Positions 28,962 through 38,779 of a stretch of 64,000 bases of DNA are shown in pieces (the stretch's first letter is position 1; each line of letters begins with the position of its first letter). The notes below the pieces were generated by a model. The model worked only from the letters and a program-made list of their open reading frames with translations, was not told the DNA's origin and searched no databases. Origin of the DNA: Picochlorum sp. 'celeri' (Eukaryota; Chlorophyta; Trebouxiophyceae); contig JAACMV010000002.1 in assembly GCA_010909725.1 (NCBI GenBank), positions 434,001 to 498,000 on the forward strand, in the 5' to 3' direction. The translations under genes and the position numbers were made by a program.

Positions 28962-31037
28962 TTATAGTATGTTGACATCATGGTCACCAGTTTTTCCATA
29001 TCGATGCTGGCGTAACAAATTCGAGCGGCTCATAGTACTGCGTGAAGATACTTCTGCAGTTTGTTTCGGTTGCTCAGGCCTTGTGAAAATGTCACAGCTC
29101 TTGACAAAGCAAACTCCAAGATGTGGCATTTCCCTCTCGTTTGGTCGACTTGTTCTCAGATATTCCTGGATGTGGATGGCCATTTTCGAGAACGATCCTG
29201 CCCAGTTGTTCTGCTTTTTCAACCGTTCCAACTGTGACAGTGTTTCGGGGGGTATGTCCGTTGTCTGTGATGAGCTTGGGCTTGTCACAAAGCATGGCAA
29301 GAATATCTCGCAATTTTCCTTCCCGTCAGAGATCCTTGTTCCCCTGCCAACGGTTTGAATCATCTTCAGTTCGTTTTCTATTGCATGGATGTCTGCGAAG
29401 AAGATACCAGTGAGCTGTGGAATGTCAGTGCCAACTGATACAGTGGCTATGTTTGTGAGGAAGCCCATCTCTGATGATTTGAAAGGATCCAACCCATTCA
29501 GTCCATTACTCGCATTGACGAAGCAATTTCTTGAGAGAGTTTGAATCCGAGAATGCTCTTGAGAATTCTTTTGGAAACCAAAGATGGATGACCCAGCCTC
29601 AATGTCTCTAATCTCTTCCTCACACAAAAATGTCATGAGGTTTCTCAAGTTCACAGCTCTGGCAATTGTTCTAGAGCAATACGCCACGACATGCGTCTGA
29701 TTTCCTGTTGCAAACTCATACCATACTTTAAGCATCATCAGCATTCTTTGAAGTTTCCATTCAGTCACTTCCATAGGTCGCTGCTTTTCAGTGCTTGCAT
29801 CCAAAGGATCTTCAAAGGTGGAGCCTTGCATCTCTGACAAGTCATTCCCCCGTGCTACGTTCCACGCATCCCATTTCTCCACGAGTGACACCAAATGGTT
29901 TCTTATACTAGATGAACTGGTTATAGCGTTGTTCAACAGGTTCAATCGAAGTGGGAGAACGACCTCATCTGTCAATGCATCCTTGTATGTGTACTTGCAC
30001 ATGGCTGGCCCGAAAACGCCTTTGACGTCATTTTGGCATAAGAAAGTGTCCGAAGGAGACTCTTGTGATGGTGTGCAAAATCCATTGCTTACAGTCTCTG
30101 GTTTGGATAGGGCGTTGGGAGTAGCAGTGAATGAAATTTTGAGCATGGCTACATCACTGTAATCAAGGTAGGTTTCCTTTGTAATCTTACCTTTGCTCTC
30201 TCCAGCAACCAAATGCGCTTCATCGATAAAAAGCATATCCACATGCACACCCTTTTCGGACAAAAGGCACATTAATCCCTTGTGATTACAGTTTCCAGCT
30301 GCAGAAGAGGTTGTCGTGATGACAATCGTTGGTCTGGAAGGGTTTTGCATGGATGCAACAGCCCCGACCTTGGACTTGTTCGGCACCTCCTTGCTTGAGC
30401 AGACACAAAAGCAGTCGAATTTTTTAATCTTGGAGAGTGCTTCATATGTCTGTTGGACAAGATTCAAGTTCGGCTCAGTGATCAAATAGACTGGGCTTTT
30501 GTTTGGATTCACCCGAACATCAGATTCTGCATGTGCAAGTATCATTTCTGACAGCACTCTCGTTTTGCCGGAACCCGTCGCAGCTTGAAACTGAGCCCGT
30601 AAGAACCTTTTATCACAAATGATTGGAGACAGTAACAGTTCTTCAATCCTAGTCTGTCCCCACACAATCTCATTCCGTAGAACCTTCCTCTGAGCTGAAC
30701 TCCTGTAGTAGCCCGCGAGGAGATCATCCAGCTCCTTCTCACCCAAATCCATATGGGTCTTCATTGTATGATAAATATACTTTGTTGCTGGAAGAATCGC
30801 CCCTTTGAATACAGAAAGCACGTCTTCCTGCCAATCTCTGAGATCACGTGGCTCGTCCTGGACAGAAGGTTCCACTTGATTCACAACGACTTCTGAATCA
30901 AGTGTGTTCCTCTGATCACCGAAAACAAACTGTCCTCCTTGTAAGATTGAAACGTCTGGGCTTTGGTAGAATCCAAACACATTTCCGGAGAGAGTTTGGG
31001 CGTCATAGCGCGTTGTCCGTTCGCACTTGGTTGACAT
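28962..31037 (-). CDS. Superfamily 2 DEAD/DEAH-type helicase resembling type III restriction (ResIII) or viral helicases
   Basis: A 691-residue single-exon protein. Helicase motifs are in order: motif I QAATGSGKT at about residue 155, motif II MLFIDEAH at about 265, motif III ISFTATP at about 295, and motif VI IQTVGRGTRIS at about 590. Domain 2 includes ATVSVGTDIPQLTG before motif VI. The order and spacing fit the ResIII-like branch of SF2 rather than a known eukaryotic DEAD-box or DExH RNA helicase. The first 90 residues have no recognised domain, and the C-terminal 60 are polar. No organelle signal is evident. It borders the duplicated sulfotransferase array, outside the repeat. Viral or bacterial ancestry is suspected, not shown. 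Confidence 0.8.
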   Translation of the reverse strand: MSTKCERTTRYDAQTLSGNVFGFYQSPDVSILQGGQFVFGDQRNTLDSEVVVNQVEPSVQDEPRDLRDWQEDVLSVFKGAILPATKYIYHTMKTHMDLGEKELDDLLAGYYRSSAQRKVLRNEIVWGQTRIEELLLSPIICDKRFLRAQFQAATGSGKTRVLSEMILAHAESDVRVNPNKSPVYLITEPNLNLVQQTYEALSKIKKFDCFCVCSSKEVPNKSKVGAVASMQNPSRPTIVITTTSSAAGNCNHKGLMCLLSEKGVHVDMLFIDEAHLVAGESKGKITKETYLDYSDVAMLKISFTATPNALSKPETVSNGFCTPSQESPSDTFLCQNDVKGVFGPAMCKYTYKDALTDEVVLPLRLNLLNNAITSSSSIRNHLVSLVEKWDAWNVARGNDLSEMQGSTFEDPLDASTEKQRPMEVTEWKLQRMLMMLKVWYEFATGNQTHVVAYCSRTIARAVNLRNLMTFLCEEEIRDIEAGSSIFGFQKNSQEHSRIQTLSRNCFVNASNGLNGLDPFKSSEMGFLTNIATVSVGTDIPQLTGIFFADIHAIENELKMIQTVGRGTRISDGKENCEIFLPCFVTSPSSSQTTDIPPETLSQLERLKKQNNWAGSFSKMAIHIQEYLRTSRPNEREMPHLGVCFVKSCDIFTRPEQPKQTAEVSSRSTMSRSNLLRQHRYGKTGDHDVNIL

Positions 31038-31710
31038 TTCGTTTACAACTGGAATTGACTTTAAAACAATACTTGACAGCTATTAATTGAACAAGTTTCA
31101 ATATTTAATTGATTTTGAACAATATCCCTGCCTGATTGCTTGATATGCGGCATGTCCATCTAGCAATGTGGACACCTTCAAAACTGGACACTATTTTGTC
31201 CCTGGCAAGGGACTGTGTGTGTGCAGGCTTTCACCGTGGCTTTGTCACCAAATGCAGGTTGAAATATATCAAAACTACCAGTCTGGATTGGATTTTATGG
31301 TAGGAATGCGCTACCTTGAAGGCTCTCGTACCACACACGGTGGAACGTACTAGTAGTACCTCGGTTGTTGGTTGACAACGTTCTAGAACTGATTGCTCGA
31401 GCCATATGGCCAAACATCAACCTCTTTCGGTCGAAGAGTCTATTTGACAGACGCCTCTACCCTGCAGCTCAGTCCTGAAGTTCAAACTACCGATCCCAAG
31501 TATATACCAGTTCGATTTGTTATTTTATTTTGCAACAAGACATTTTATCAATATGTGTTTAAGAAGAGGAATTCCTCAAGCGTATTGGTGATGGCTCGTT
31601 GAAGAATGCAGTTGCAACTGGTTGGTTACTTGACGCCAATATTTCACACGTTGCTTTATTTCATCTACTGTTGATTGATTATTGGCCAGAATCACAGAAA
31701 GTAATCTAAT
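31038..31710. other. 673-bp intergenic region containing the left edge of the tandem repeat
   Basis: Divergent spacer between the helicase and the first transporter gene. Identity with copy 2 begins at about 31225 (AGGCTTTCACCG) and continues rightward. Short frames here show no domain. Just left of the boundary lies a splice-acceptor-like TGTGTGTGCAG. Confidence 0.6.
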
Positions 31711-33013
31711 ATGGTGCATATCAAGGCTGTAGTGGTGGTATCACTGTTTTTCCTTCTGAATGTTGGTCTGTCCCTGCTGAACAGGTGGGCCTTGGGAGTG
31801 AAAGGCTTTTCATTTCCTATATTCCTGACCATGTTTCAGGCATTGTTCCTGTTCACTTCTATAGTATGTTCTTCTGTATTCATTGCAAAGGTCCGTGGGA
31901 TGACAGGGACAAGCAGGAGAACAATGGTGAAGGAATGGAAGGGAGTAGTGTGGGTTGGTATTTGGACCTCTCTCAACGTTGTCCTGAATAACTTTAGTCT
32001 AGTCTATATAAGTCTGTCTTTAAATCAGGTCCTACGGTATGCGAATTTTTATCATGTGCGATAATATCATGTGGTGTGGTATACTGACCTCAGTGGCATG
32101 TATATGGATGTTGCTGCAGGTCATCGATTCCTCTTGTGACTGCTGTGGTCTCATCGATACATGGGAGGAAAATGCCAACAAAAGCCGAGGTATTTGGGCT
32201 GTTCGTTTTATGTGGGGGTGTAATCATTGCTATAGGAGAGGCCTCTGCGAACGGAAATGCGTTTGGGGTGATGCTCTGCTTGGCGAGTGTTGTTGCAGGC
32301 GCGTATATGCTCACCACCACTGCACATACATTGCATGAGAAGATGTCTTCGTTTCAGTTGGCATTTATGACTGCTCCTGTGACGGTGTCGTGTCTTGCAC
32401 CTCCATTTTTTGTGTTTGAAAGTGGCGTTGTGGCTGAATACGTGGTTCTAAATCCACACATGACAGCCTTGGTATTGCTGTCTGGGTCTATTCTTGCATC
32501 GGCATACAATGTGGTTCACAATGAATTGGTCGGTATAGTTGGTCCTGTCACGACGACTGTTTTAGGACAGGTTAAAATTGTTTCGCTGATGCTATTGAGT
32601 GGTATACTGTTTGGTACGCGTTGATGTAGTAGTGGTGTCTGAGTTACTCTTGTGTACACCAGGTCTTGATGGTTTGTTTCTGTGCAGGGGAAGGAAAAGA
32701 TTTCTCCCTTAAAATGAGTATCGGTTGCTCCTCAGCTATATTGGGATTCAGTATATATTCGTGGGCCAAGATAAATCAACAGCTGGATGCCGCCGCGACC
32801 CAAAAGGCTGCTGCTGCTGGTAAAAAGTTGTTCCGTACACCATCTGGTGTGCGGGGCAAGAGGCCTCCTCGTCTGAATGTCGCAGACTCTCCTGACGCGA
32901 CATTGCCTGGGGTTGCATCCCCGATGGTAACTCCTATTCAAGATACGCCCTCTAGATCTACGTTAATGCGTACAAGATCCACGCGAAAGTCAAAGAAGAG
33001 TGCATTTGTTTGA
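31711..33013 (+). CDS. TPT/nucleotide-sugar-type transporter of the drug/metabolite superfamily (copy 1)
   Basis: Three exons: 31711-32036, 32120-32613 and 32688-33013. Introns of 83 and 74 nt split Arg and Gly codons, giving 381 residues. About ten hydrophobic helices are visible. The family-typical segments LLNVGLSLLNRWALG (start), NNFSLVYISLSLNQVLR, SSIPLVTAVVSS and FGEGKDFSLKMSIG (near the end of the membrane part) match TPT/EamA-type carriers. Plant Golgi nucleotide-sugar transporters and related proteins share them. The C-terminal 80 residues are basic, Ser/Thr rich and cytosolic. Substrate is not readable. Next to three Golgi-type sulfotransferases, a nucleotide sugar or PAPS is a reasonable guess. 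Confidence 0.85.
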
Positions 33014-33690
33014 TCTGTTTCAGAATGATTTGAACATTTATTTACGTGAAATTCCAGTATCCCGAGTTTGTCCTCACTCCACTGATCACCATCAATGGAG
33101 TGTCAGGTTTTTGTTTTACTGCTTGAAAATTGCTGACAACATTGCTCTCTAGTGTACCATCCGCAACTCTCTTCCTTTGTGCAATCTCTTTAGCTACTTG
33201 CCTCACGTGCTTCTTCTCCTTTGTGTTCTGCCTGGGTTGAATTCCATGAAAGAAATGAAAAGCTTGTCCCTCTAATCAGAAGTGAAACAACAGCATGCAC
33301 GCCAATAACACCGAGAAATGCAGTGCTATGCTTTTTTTTTGTGTGTCTAATCTACACATGGCCAGTTCTATCACTGACGCGTTTCCCCATGAAACAGGTA
33401 CTGCTGTTTCAGAGCATCTCATCGGTCTATCTGGAGACACACACAATCCCAATCTTCCCTCAAATATCTCCTAGCATCAAACAAAGCAGTTTTCCTCACC
33501 GAGACTTCGGACGAATGATGATGATTTGAGCCTTGTACATCAAATCATATTTTCAAACACATCGGTCCCATCATCTACACATCAAAGAGACCATGCAGCT
33601 GGACTGCAGTCCAAAGGCAGCGAAGAAGAATTGATTGGACCTTGCTTTGAACAAGAGATAATGCACGTTCCTTGCCTGATGTACTGGAAT
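33014..33690. other. Spacer between transporter and sulfotransferase A (copy 1)
   Basis: The spacer holds the SART1-derived fragment (33038-33260) and then about 430 bp with only short frames and no domain. The transporter and sulfotransferase A genes converge here. Confidence 0.5.
33038..33260 (-). pseudogene. SART1 3'-end fragment (copy 1)
   Basis: This stretch aligns base by base, at very roughly 75-80% by eye, with 45424-45650, the last 75 or so codons, stop and flank of the intact SART1 gene. It shares TTTATTTACGTGAAAT at the stop and GTGCAATCTC, CTCCTTTGTGTTCTG and AATTCCATG further on. Small indels break the frame, and no upstream part is present. It is a relic of an older rearrangement. 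Confidence 0.85.
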
Positions 33691-35124
33691 TTACTCTTGA
33701 AAATTCTTCTGGGGTTGACTCTGTTCACGGTGGCGAGCATATTCTGCGAGTACTGCTTGTAGTCTTCCTAGCCGTTCATTTTTTGCCTCTTCTTCTGTTT
33801 TGATTTCATCTTGTGGTCTCTCCTCTTTGCCCCCTTCAGCCGTATGCTGTTTCTTATTTTCTCTTACTTGACCTTGCCTCTTGTCATCTTCCTGCTCTAA
33901 TGTCTGCACATTTATTTTCTCTTGCATCCCTTCCTGCAAGTTCTGAATATCGTCTAGAGCCTTGTCTGATATTTTGTCAAGTTGAACCTCAAGAATGCTG
34001 GCGAGAGGAATGTCATCTTCGCTGTGTGCATTCTCTTCGTCTGGCTGTTTGGGAGGCTTTTCTGGGACTTTGATCCGATGGTACCCAAACGCCTTCTCGA
34101 AATCATCAACCATATTCTCATTCACAGCATGAATCACATTTTCTTCATGCTCTGAGAAATCTTTTTTGAAATATGTAATACCATCAACAAGCTTGGACAG
34201 CTCAAATGATTTTCTTGCATCACCCCCTGCAGAATGGCCACTGTAATCACTTTTTGTGCGCACCACGCCCTCTTTCAGAGGCCATCCGGTCATTGTCGCT
34301 ATCCTCCATACATAATGCTCTTGTTGGATCGGCAGCACATTATCCTCACTGTGCACCATCATGATACAATCTGTGAGCTCTGCTGCCTTCTCAAGAAAAT
34401 TGCAGTATTTCTCCTTCCTCATCACCATGAGATTCTCGAAATGATATTGCCCAACATGGTCCCCTTTGTGCCACTCAGTTCCAACAAAAGCACTTGCATT
34501 GCCTCTATTCTTCTCCTGAGGCCCACAATTATAACACTCCTTCAACATACTCTTTGTGTAATCATACGGGTTTTTAATGGAAATTATTGACAGTCCCTTC
34601 TCATAACTTCCATTTTCCTGTATGTTATGCTTGTGTTTATTGATACCAAAATCAGTTGGGTATTTTAATGTAGCCTGGCGAGTCTTGTTGAACACCAACT
34701 CGAAATTCTTGACTGCCAAATGTGCTGCGAGGTTGGTAGCACTGTGACGTTCACCCAACATGTGTATCGTTGGCAAAATACCCATCTGTGTCTGATTTGT
34801 CACCTTGTTCAGAATAGGATACACCTTGTTGCGACACGTTGTGAACATGTCCTCAGGAATGTTCAGATTGCAAGCAGCATTTATAGCACTCAGGTCAAAC
34901 ATGGGTTGAAACACAAACTCCTCAGTTTTCCTTGCCCCTTCTTTGACGCGAGATTCATGAAGGGGACTCAAAATTACGTATTTATGTCGACTAGTCGCTC
35001 CCAATACGAGACAAATAAGAGTGGAAAACAACAGCACGCTCAGAGTCAACGTGCGAGCAAGGCCGCTCCAAACACGCGTGCCCACTTGCCCACGTCTGGC
35101 TTTCTTGAGGGGCATGACTTCCAT
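33691..35124 (-). CDS. Sulfotransferase-like type II membrane protein A (copy 1)
   Basis: 477 residues without introns. A short basic tail is followed by a signal anchor at about 24-43, giving Golgi type II topology. The PAPS 5'-phosphosulfate loop is likely LGERHSATN at 123-131; many algal sulfotransferases have GxRxSGTN here, so Ala replaces the usual Gly. The 3'-phosphate site is likely KNPYDYTKSML at about 184-194. The last 110 residues are a charged coiled-coil-like tail rich in Glu, Lys and Gln. The acceptor is unknown. It shares a 432-bp divergent upstream region with sulfotransferase B. Confidence 0.72.
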   Translation of the reverse strand: MEVMPLKKARRGQVGTRVWSGLARTLTLSVLLFSTLICLVLGATSRHKYVILSPLHESRVKEGARKTEEFVFQPMFDLSAINAACNLNIPEDMFTTCRNKVYPILNKVTNQTQMGILPTIHMLGERHSATNLAAHLAVKNFELVFNKTRQATLKYPTDFGINKHKHNIQENGSYEKGLSIISIKNPYDYTKSMLKECYNCGPQEKNRGNASAFVGTEWHKGDHVGQYHFENLMVMRKEKYCNFLEKAAELTDCIMMVHSEDNVLPIQQEHYVWRIATMTGWPLKEGVVRTKSDYSGHSAGGDARKSFELSKLVDGITYFKKDFSEHEENVIHAVNENMVDDFEKAFGYHRIKVPEKPPKQPDEENAHSEDDIPLASILEVQLDKISDKALDDIQNLQEGMQEKINVQTLEQEDDKRQGQVRENKKQHTAEGGKEERPQDEIKTEEEAKNERLGRLQAVLAEYARHREQSQPQKNFQE

Positions 35125-35556
35125 TAAATGATCTCACATTATATGCATAATTCGCCTGTGATGGGCGAAGTATAGGCACGTTAATGATGAAATTGCCTGC
35201 GTTGACTCAATTTGGCAGGGCCTGTATACGTGGCAGCTGCCTGTTCACATTCACACCGAGAGTGACAAATCTCACCCTATAATTGACAGCACATGGTGCT
35301 GGTATTTTGTACATTGAAGAAACAGCAGTGTGAAGAAGGATGAGCCCGCCACGATTTTGAATTCTGCCCAAACTCGATACTGTGCGATCGATCAAACATC
35401 ATATGCGACCGGCTTGGACTTGGAGAGAAAAAGCGATCGCGGCGACCCTGGTCAAAAAAGGGATTACGATGAGCAGCGCTCGAGTCTATTACAATTATCA
35501 AGGAACATAGTGATTGGTGAATACAGAGACATATTCAATTCGTGTTTGCTGGAACG
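35125..35556. promoter_or_regulatory. Shared divergent promoter region of sulfotransferases A and B (copy 1)
   Basis: The ATG codons of the two genes face away from each other across 432 bp, so one region must carry both promoters. It includes a GCGATCGATC motif and a GCGATCGCGGC motif. No factor site is assigned. Co-expression is inferred from layout only. Confidence 0.5.
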
Positions 35557-36676
35557 ATGCAAGGAACTGGTCTCCTAAAAGGCCAAACGACAGCTCTGAG
35601 TCAACAATCAGTATTGCTGTCCTTGGCGGGAGTGGTCATCTTTCTTGTAGGAGTATGTAGCAGAGAGTTGACATCTATGGGTGTTCCCAACAACTTGAAG
35701 ATTCAAATGCAGACGTATGGGGGATCGAAAAGCTCGATATACGTCGTGGAGAAACCTGGCACCATGAAAACGTGTGGAAGCCAAGACAGGAATGGGCCTG
35801 ACAAGGATAGCAGGTATCTAAAATTCATGTTGGCCAGTCTACCTCGATCTGGGAACACGTTTTCAAGGCTTCTTCTGGAGAATATGACCGGGATTCATAC
35901 AGAGGTTTCCAAAAATTCGGGAAACAGGTTGCAGGACTCCAGGACTGGAAAGTACTATCCAGCATCAAAGGACTGTGCACGAGATAAAATGTCAGGAGAG
36001 GCTCAGGAGTGCCAACCAAGCTCGGGTGACGACCTTGTGATCATCAAAACTCATTTCCCTGATATTCCTCCAGATATTAATGAGTCGGAAGGATGTATAA
36101 GTGGGGTGATTCTGATAGTCCGTCACCCAGTGGACCAGTTTCTTGCGCGGGCTGCTGTTGCAGGGACCCCAAATACTCTGTCTCGAGTGAAGGAGATGAA
36201 TTTCTTTGTTGCAAAGAGTAAATACAAATTTCCCACATTTCTTAACGACTGGGAAAAGTTTCAGAATTTCTGGCATGCATATGCTAGTGTTCATAATGTC
36301 CCATTATTGGCCTACAGGTATGCATGTACTCATTCATTTTCATTCAATCTCAATCTCTGTATGATGGAGCATGCCCTGAATAAGGAATGAATTTCTGTAT
36401 TATTGTACATGCAGATACGAGGACCTTTGCCAAGACCCTGAAGGAGTCATGAGAAGGGTTGCTGCCTTTATAGGAGTTGAATTCAAGAATGTCAGATCAT
36501 CCAACGGAGTCTTTGATTCCTGCTTTCTACGGAATCCTCATATTATGTCAAAGTCAGCAGGACTCCTCACTCAAACAGAACTAGATCTATTGAAGACTCG
36601 TCCTTTGCCCATCATGGACAGATTTGGGTACCGCAGGGACATATCATTGAGCACTGATTTTGAGACTGGCTTGTGA
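35557..36676 (+). CDS. Sulfotransferase-like type II membrane protein B (copy 1)
   Basis: Two exons, 35557-36317 and 36415-36676, joined across a 97-nt intron that splits an Arg codon; 340 residues. The ATG at 35557 is preferred over an upstream non-ATG start. A signal anchor lies at about 17-34. The PAPS 5' loop is LPRSGNTFSR at 95-104, and the 3'-phosphate motif is VRHPVDQF at about 188-195 with its conserved Arg. The YEDL at the exon junction is a common late motif in this superfamily. Length and motifs fit Golgi or WSC-type sulfotransferases. The acceptor is unknown. Confidence 0.85.
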
Positions 36677-36808
36677 GTTCATTGTTTGAAAGTGTAGCCA
36701 TGTGCCCAGGGCAGTGAGATTTGACATGTATTTAACGACCGGATAACATTGACTACAATAATTTATATGTGTACAAGTAGAATACGTAGCATTCAACAAC
36801 AGGGCTCA

Positions 36809-38131
36809 CTACTGATCCGCAGACATGTACATTGCCCCACCATCTGGGTGAGATGTATTACCATCAGGAAAAGGCATGCGAACCCATTCCGAATCATTCA
36901 TTCCATACACAAGGGTTCCTTGATTTTCGAATTTCTGCAATATACTCAGAAGAATATCATTGTGATGCCTGTAAAATCCTTGCAGAAATTCTTGGCAGGT
37001 GGCTGAGACTGTAGGTTTTGATTCTTAGATTTCCGCTCTCCGCTCCATTGCAAGATTTCCATCTGCTTCCCTGAGAAATAGAAATTCGGATCATCAACCA
37101 GAAACGAAACTATCTGTTCAAATGCTGGAACTCTGTCTCGGAGCACCTCTGACCCAACAATCATGACATTTTTTGGATCCACAAAATTGAAAAAGTTTAG
37201 CAGTGCATATCGATACAGCCCAGCTGAAAATACAACCCATTTCCCTCCCTTAAATACATCATATACCTGTGTGTATGTATCCTTGTGTATGTGGCCATTC
37301 GAAGCCTCCTCATGTGCTTTGGAAAAAATCTCCTCTGCTTCTTCAACTTTGAGTTTAATATGCCATGCAAAATTCATTGAAATCCGATTCGCTTGTCAGA
37401 AACTTTCCTTTTCTTCTCCAATATGCATAATGCGATAGCGCCCTTTCATACGGATCGCGAAGTAGCAGAATGATTTTGGAATCTTTTGAATATTTGGCAA
37501 TGCGCTCTGGAGCACTTGGAGACATGAAATATGATGGGGTTCCATCAATAGTGTACACACCTGCCCCTGATTGGTGACCATTTAGAAGCGACATTTGATA
37601 GTCATGCCATGAATTCTTTGGTCTATTGAAAAAACCCGGCTCTTTCCTTTGCCCTCGTACTATGCCCAGCCGAGGTCTGGCAAATTATGAAAGAGATCTG
37701 TAGTCCCACCTGCACAGAGTAAAAGATTCTCCAGTCCACGTCTCATCAAAGATCAATGGCCTTCCTTCGGTTCTTTTTTCATATTCATTGATTAACTCAC
37801 CCTTGGGCACCCCGGCGATAATGATTGAAGGAAACGAATCGGGCTTCATTACTCTATTTCGAGAGCAAAGTACAGTCGACCCGTTATCAGGCTGTATGGG
37901 ATTCGTAGCCCGTGGTCCATGATGATGATCAAGTACTTCAACCCTGTTGACCAGTTTGACAACGAACTCTGTTTTCTCGGGGAAATTCCCATCCAAAGAT
38001 TTTAAAGACGATACTATCAATGTAATTACTAATGATGATGTAATGAAAACAAGATATCGTGCATGTGATGACACGTGGCTCAGTGAAGCAGTTGCTCCCG
38101 CGCCTTTGACCGAGGGAAACGAAGACTTCAT
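36809..38131 (-). pseudogene. Sulfotransferase-like type II membrane protein C (copy 1), frame-broken, with one intron
   Basis: This is the counterpart of the intact 412-residue gene at 43878-45116. The 5' part (37801-38131) encodes a diverged leader, signal anchor and the start of the PAPS loop. A GTGAGT-TGCAG intron of 91 nt (37710-37800) then interrupts the GVPKG/GTTD loop codons; the other copy has no intron there. After splicing, a 1-nt deletion near 37668 shifts the frame into a TAG. Two more 1-nt indels (near 37361 and 37014) shift it again. An in-frame 6-nt deletion also removes two residues near 37682. It may be a pseudogene, or the indels may be assembly errors, because they lie in a region otherwise identical to the intact copy. 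Confidence 0.75.
37710..37800 (-). other. Lineage-specific intron in sulfotransferase C copy 1
   Basis: On the minus strand it starts GTGAGTTAAT and ends TTACTCTGTGCAG. Removing it restores the PAPS loop reading GVPKGGTTDLF exactly as in the intronless copy 2. Confidence 0.8.
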
Positions 38132-38779
38132 TCATGAATTGTCCAGTTGCGAATTCCGTTTCAATTTGTACAACAAATTATAATATTACTACAATTATAC
38201 CAAAGAGGGAGGCGGAAGATTGAGTATTATCGGCGTCGTCATGCATCTCTTTTTCATCATCATGATCACCAGCTGGACTGCGCAGCTGCGAGAGGCTTTC
38301 ACCGTGGCTTTGTCACCAAATGCAGGTTGAAATATATCAAACTACCAGTCTGGATTGGATTTTATGGTAGGAATGCGCTACCTTGAAGGCTCTCGTACCA
38401 CACACGGTGGAACGTACTAGTAGTACCTCGGTTGTTGGTTGAACAACGTTCTAGAACTGATTGCTCGAGCCATATGGCCAAACATCAACCTCTTTCGGTC
38501 GAAGAGTCTATTTGACAGGACGCCTCTACCCTGCAGCTCAGTCCTGAAGTTCAAACTACCGATCCCAAGTATATACCAGTTCGATTTGTTATTTTATTTT
38601 GCAACAAGACATTTTATCAATATGTGTTTAAGAAGAGGAATTCCTCAAGCGTATTGGTGATGGCTCGTTGAAGAATGCAGTTGCAACTGGTTGGTTACTT
38701 GACGCCAATATTTCACACGTTGCTTTATTTCATCTACTGTTGATTGATTATTGGCCAGAATCACAGAAAGTAATCTAAT
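38132..38779. other. Junction spacer between the two tandem units
   Basis: The part at 38132-38270 is homologous to, but diverged from, the flank right of copy 2 (45117-45260). Copy 2 identity with copy 1 begins at about 38293. No gene is supported; it would hold the promoters of sulfotransferase C (copy 1) and the second transporter. Confidence 0.6.

Larger units (their letters stand above)
31225..37680. repeat. Tandem duplication, copy 1 (unit period about 7069 bp)
   Basis: This block matches 38293-44750. I found no substitutions where I compared the two, and all listed proteins inside are identical. There are six 1-nt indels: three within the first 300 bp and three in the last 700 bp. The unit contains a transporter, three sulfotransferase-like genes and a SART1 3' fragment. 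Confidence 0.95.

Noticed and set aside
31393..31602. Small frame upstream of each transporter (also 38439-38660), RGIPQAY-like ending
   Set aside because: It briefly suggested a TBC-domain remnant, but the frame differs between copies through indels and no further motif is present.
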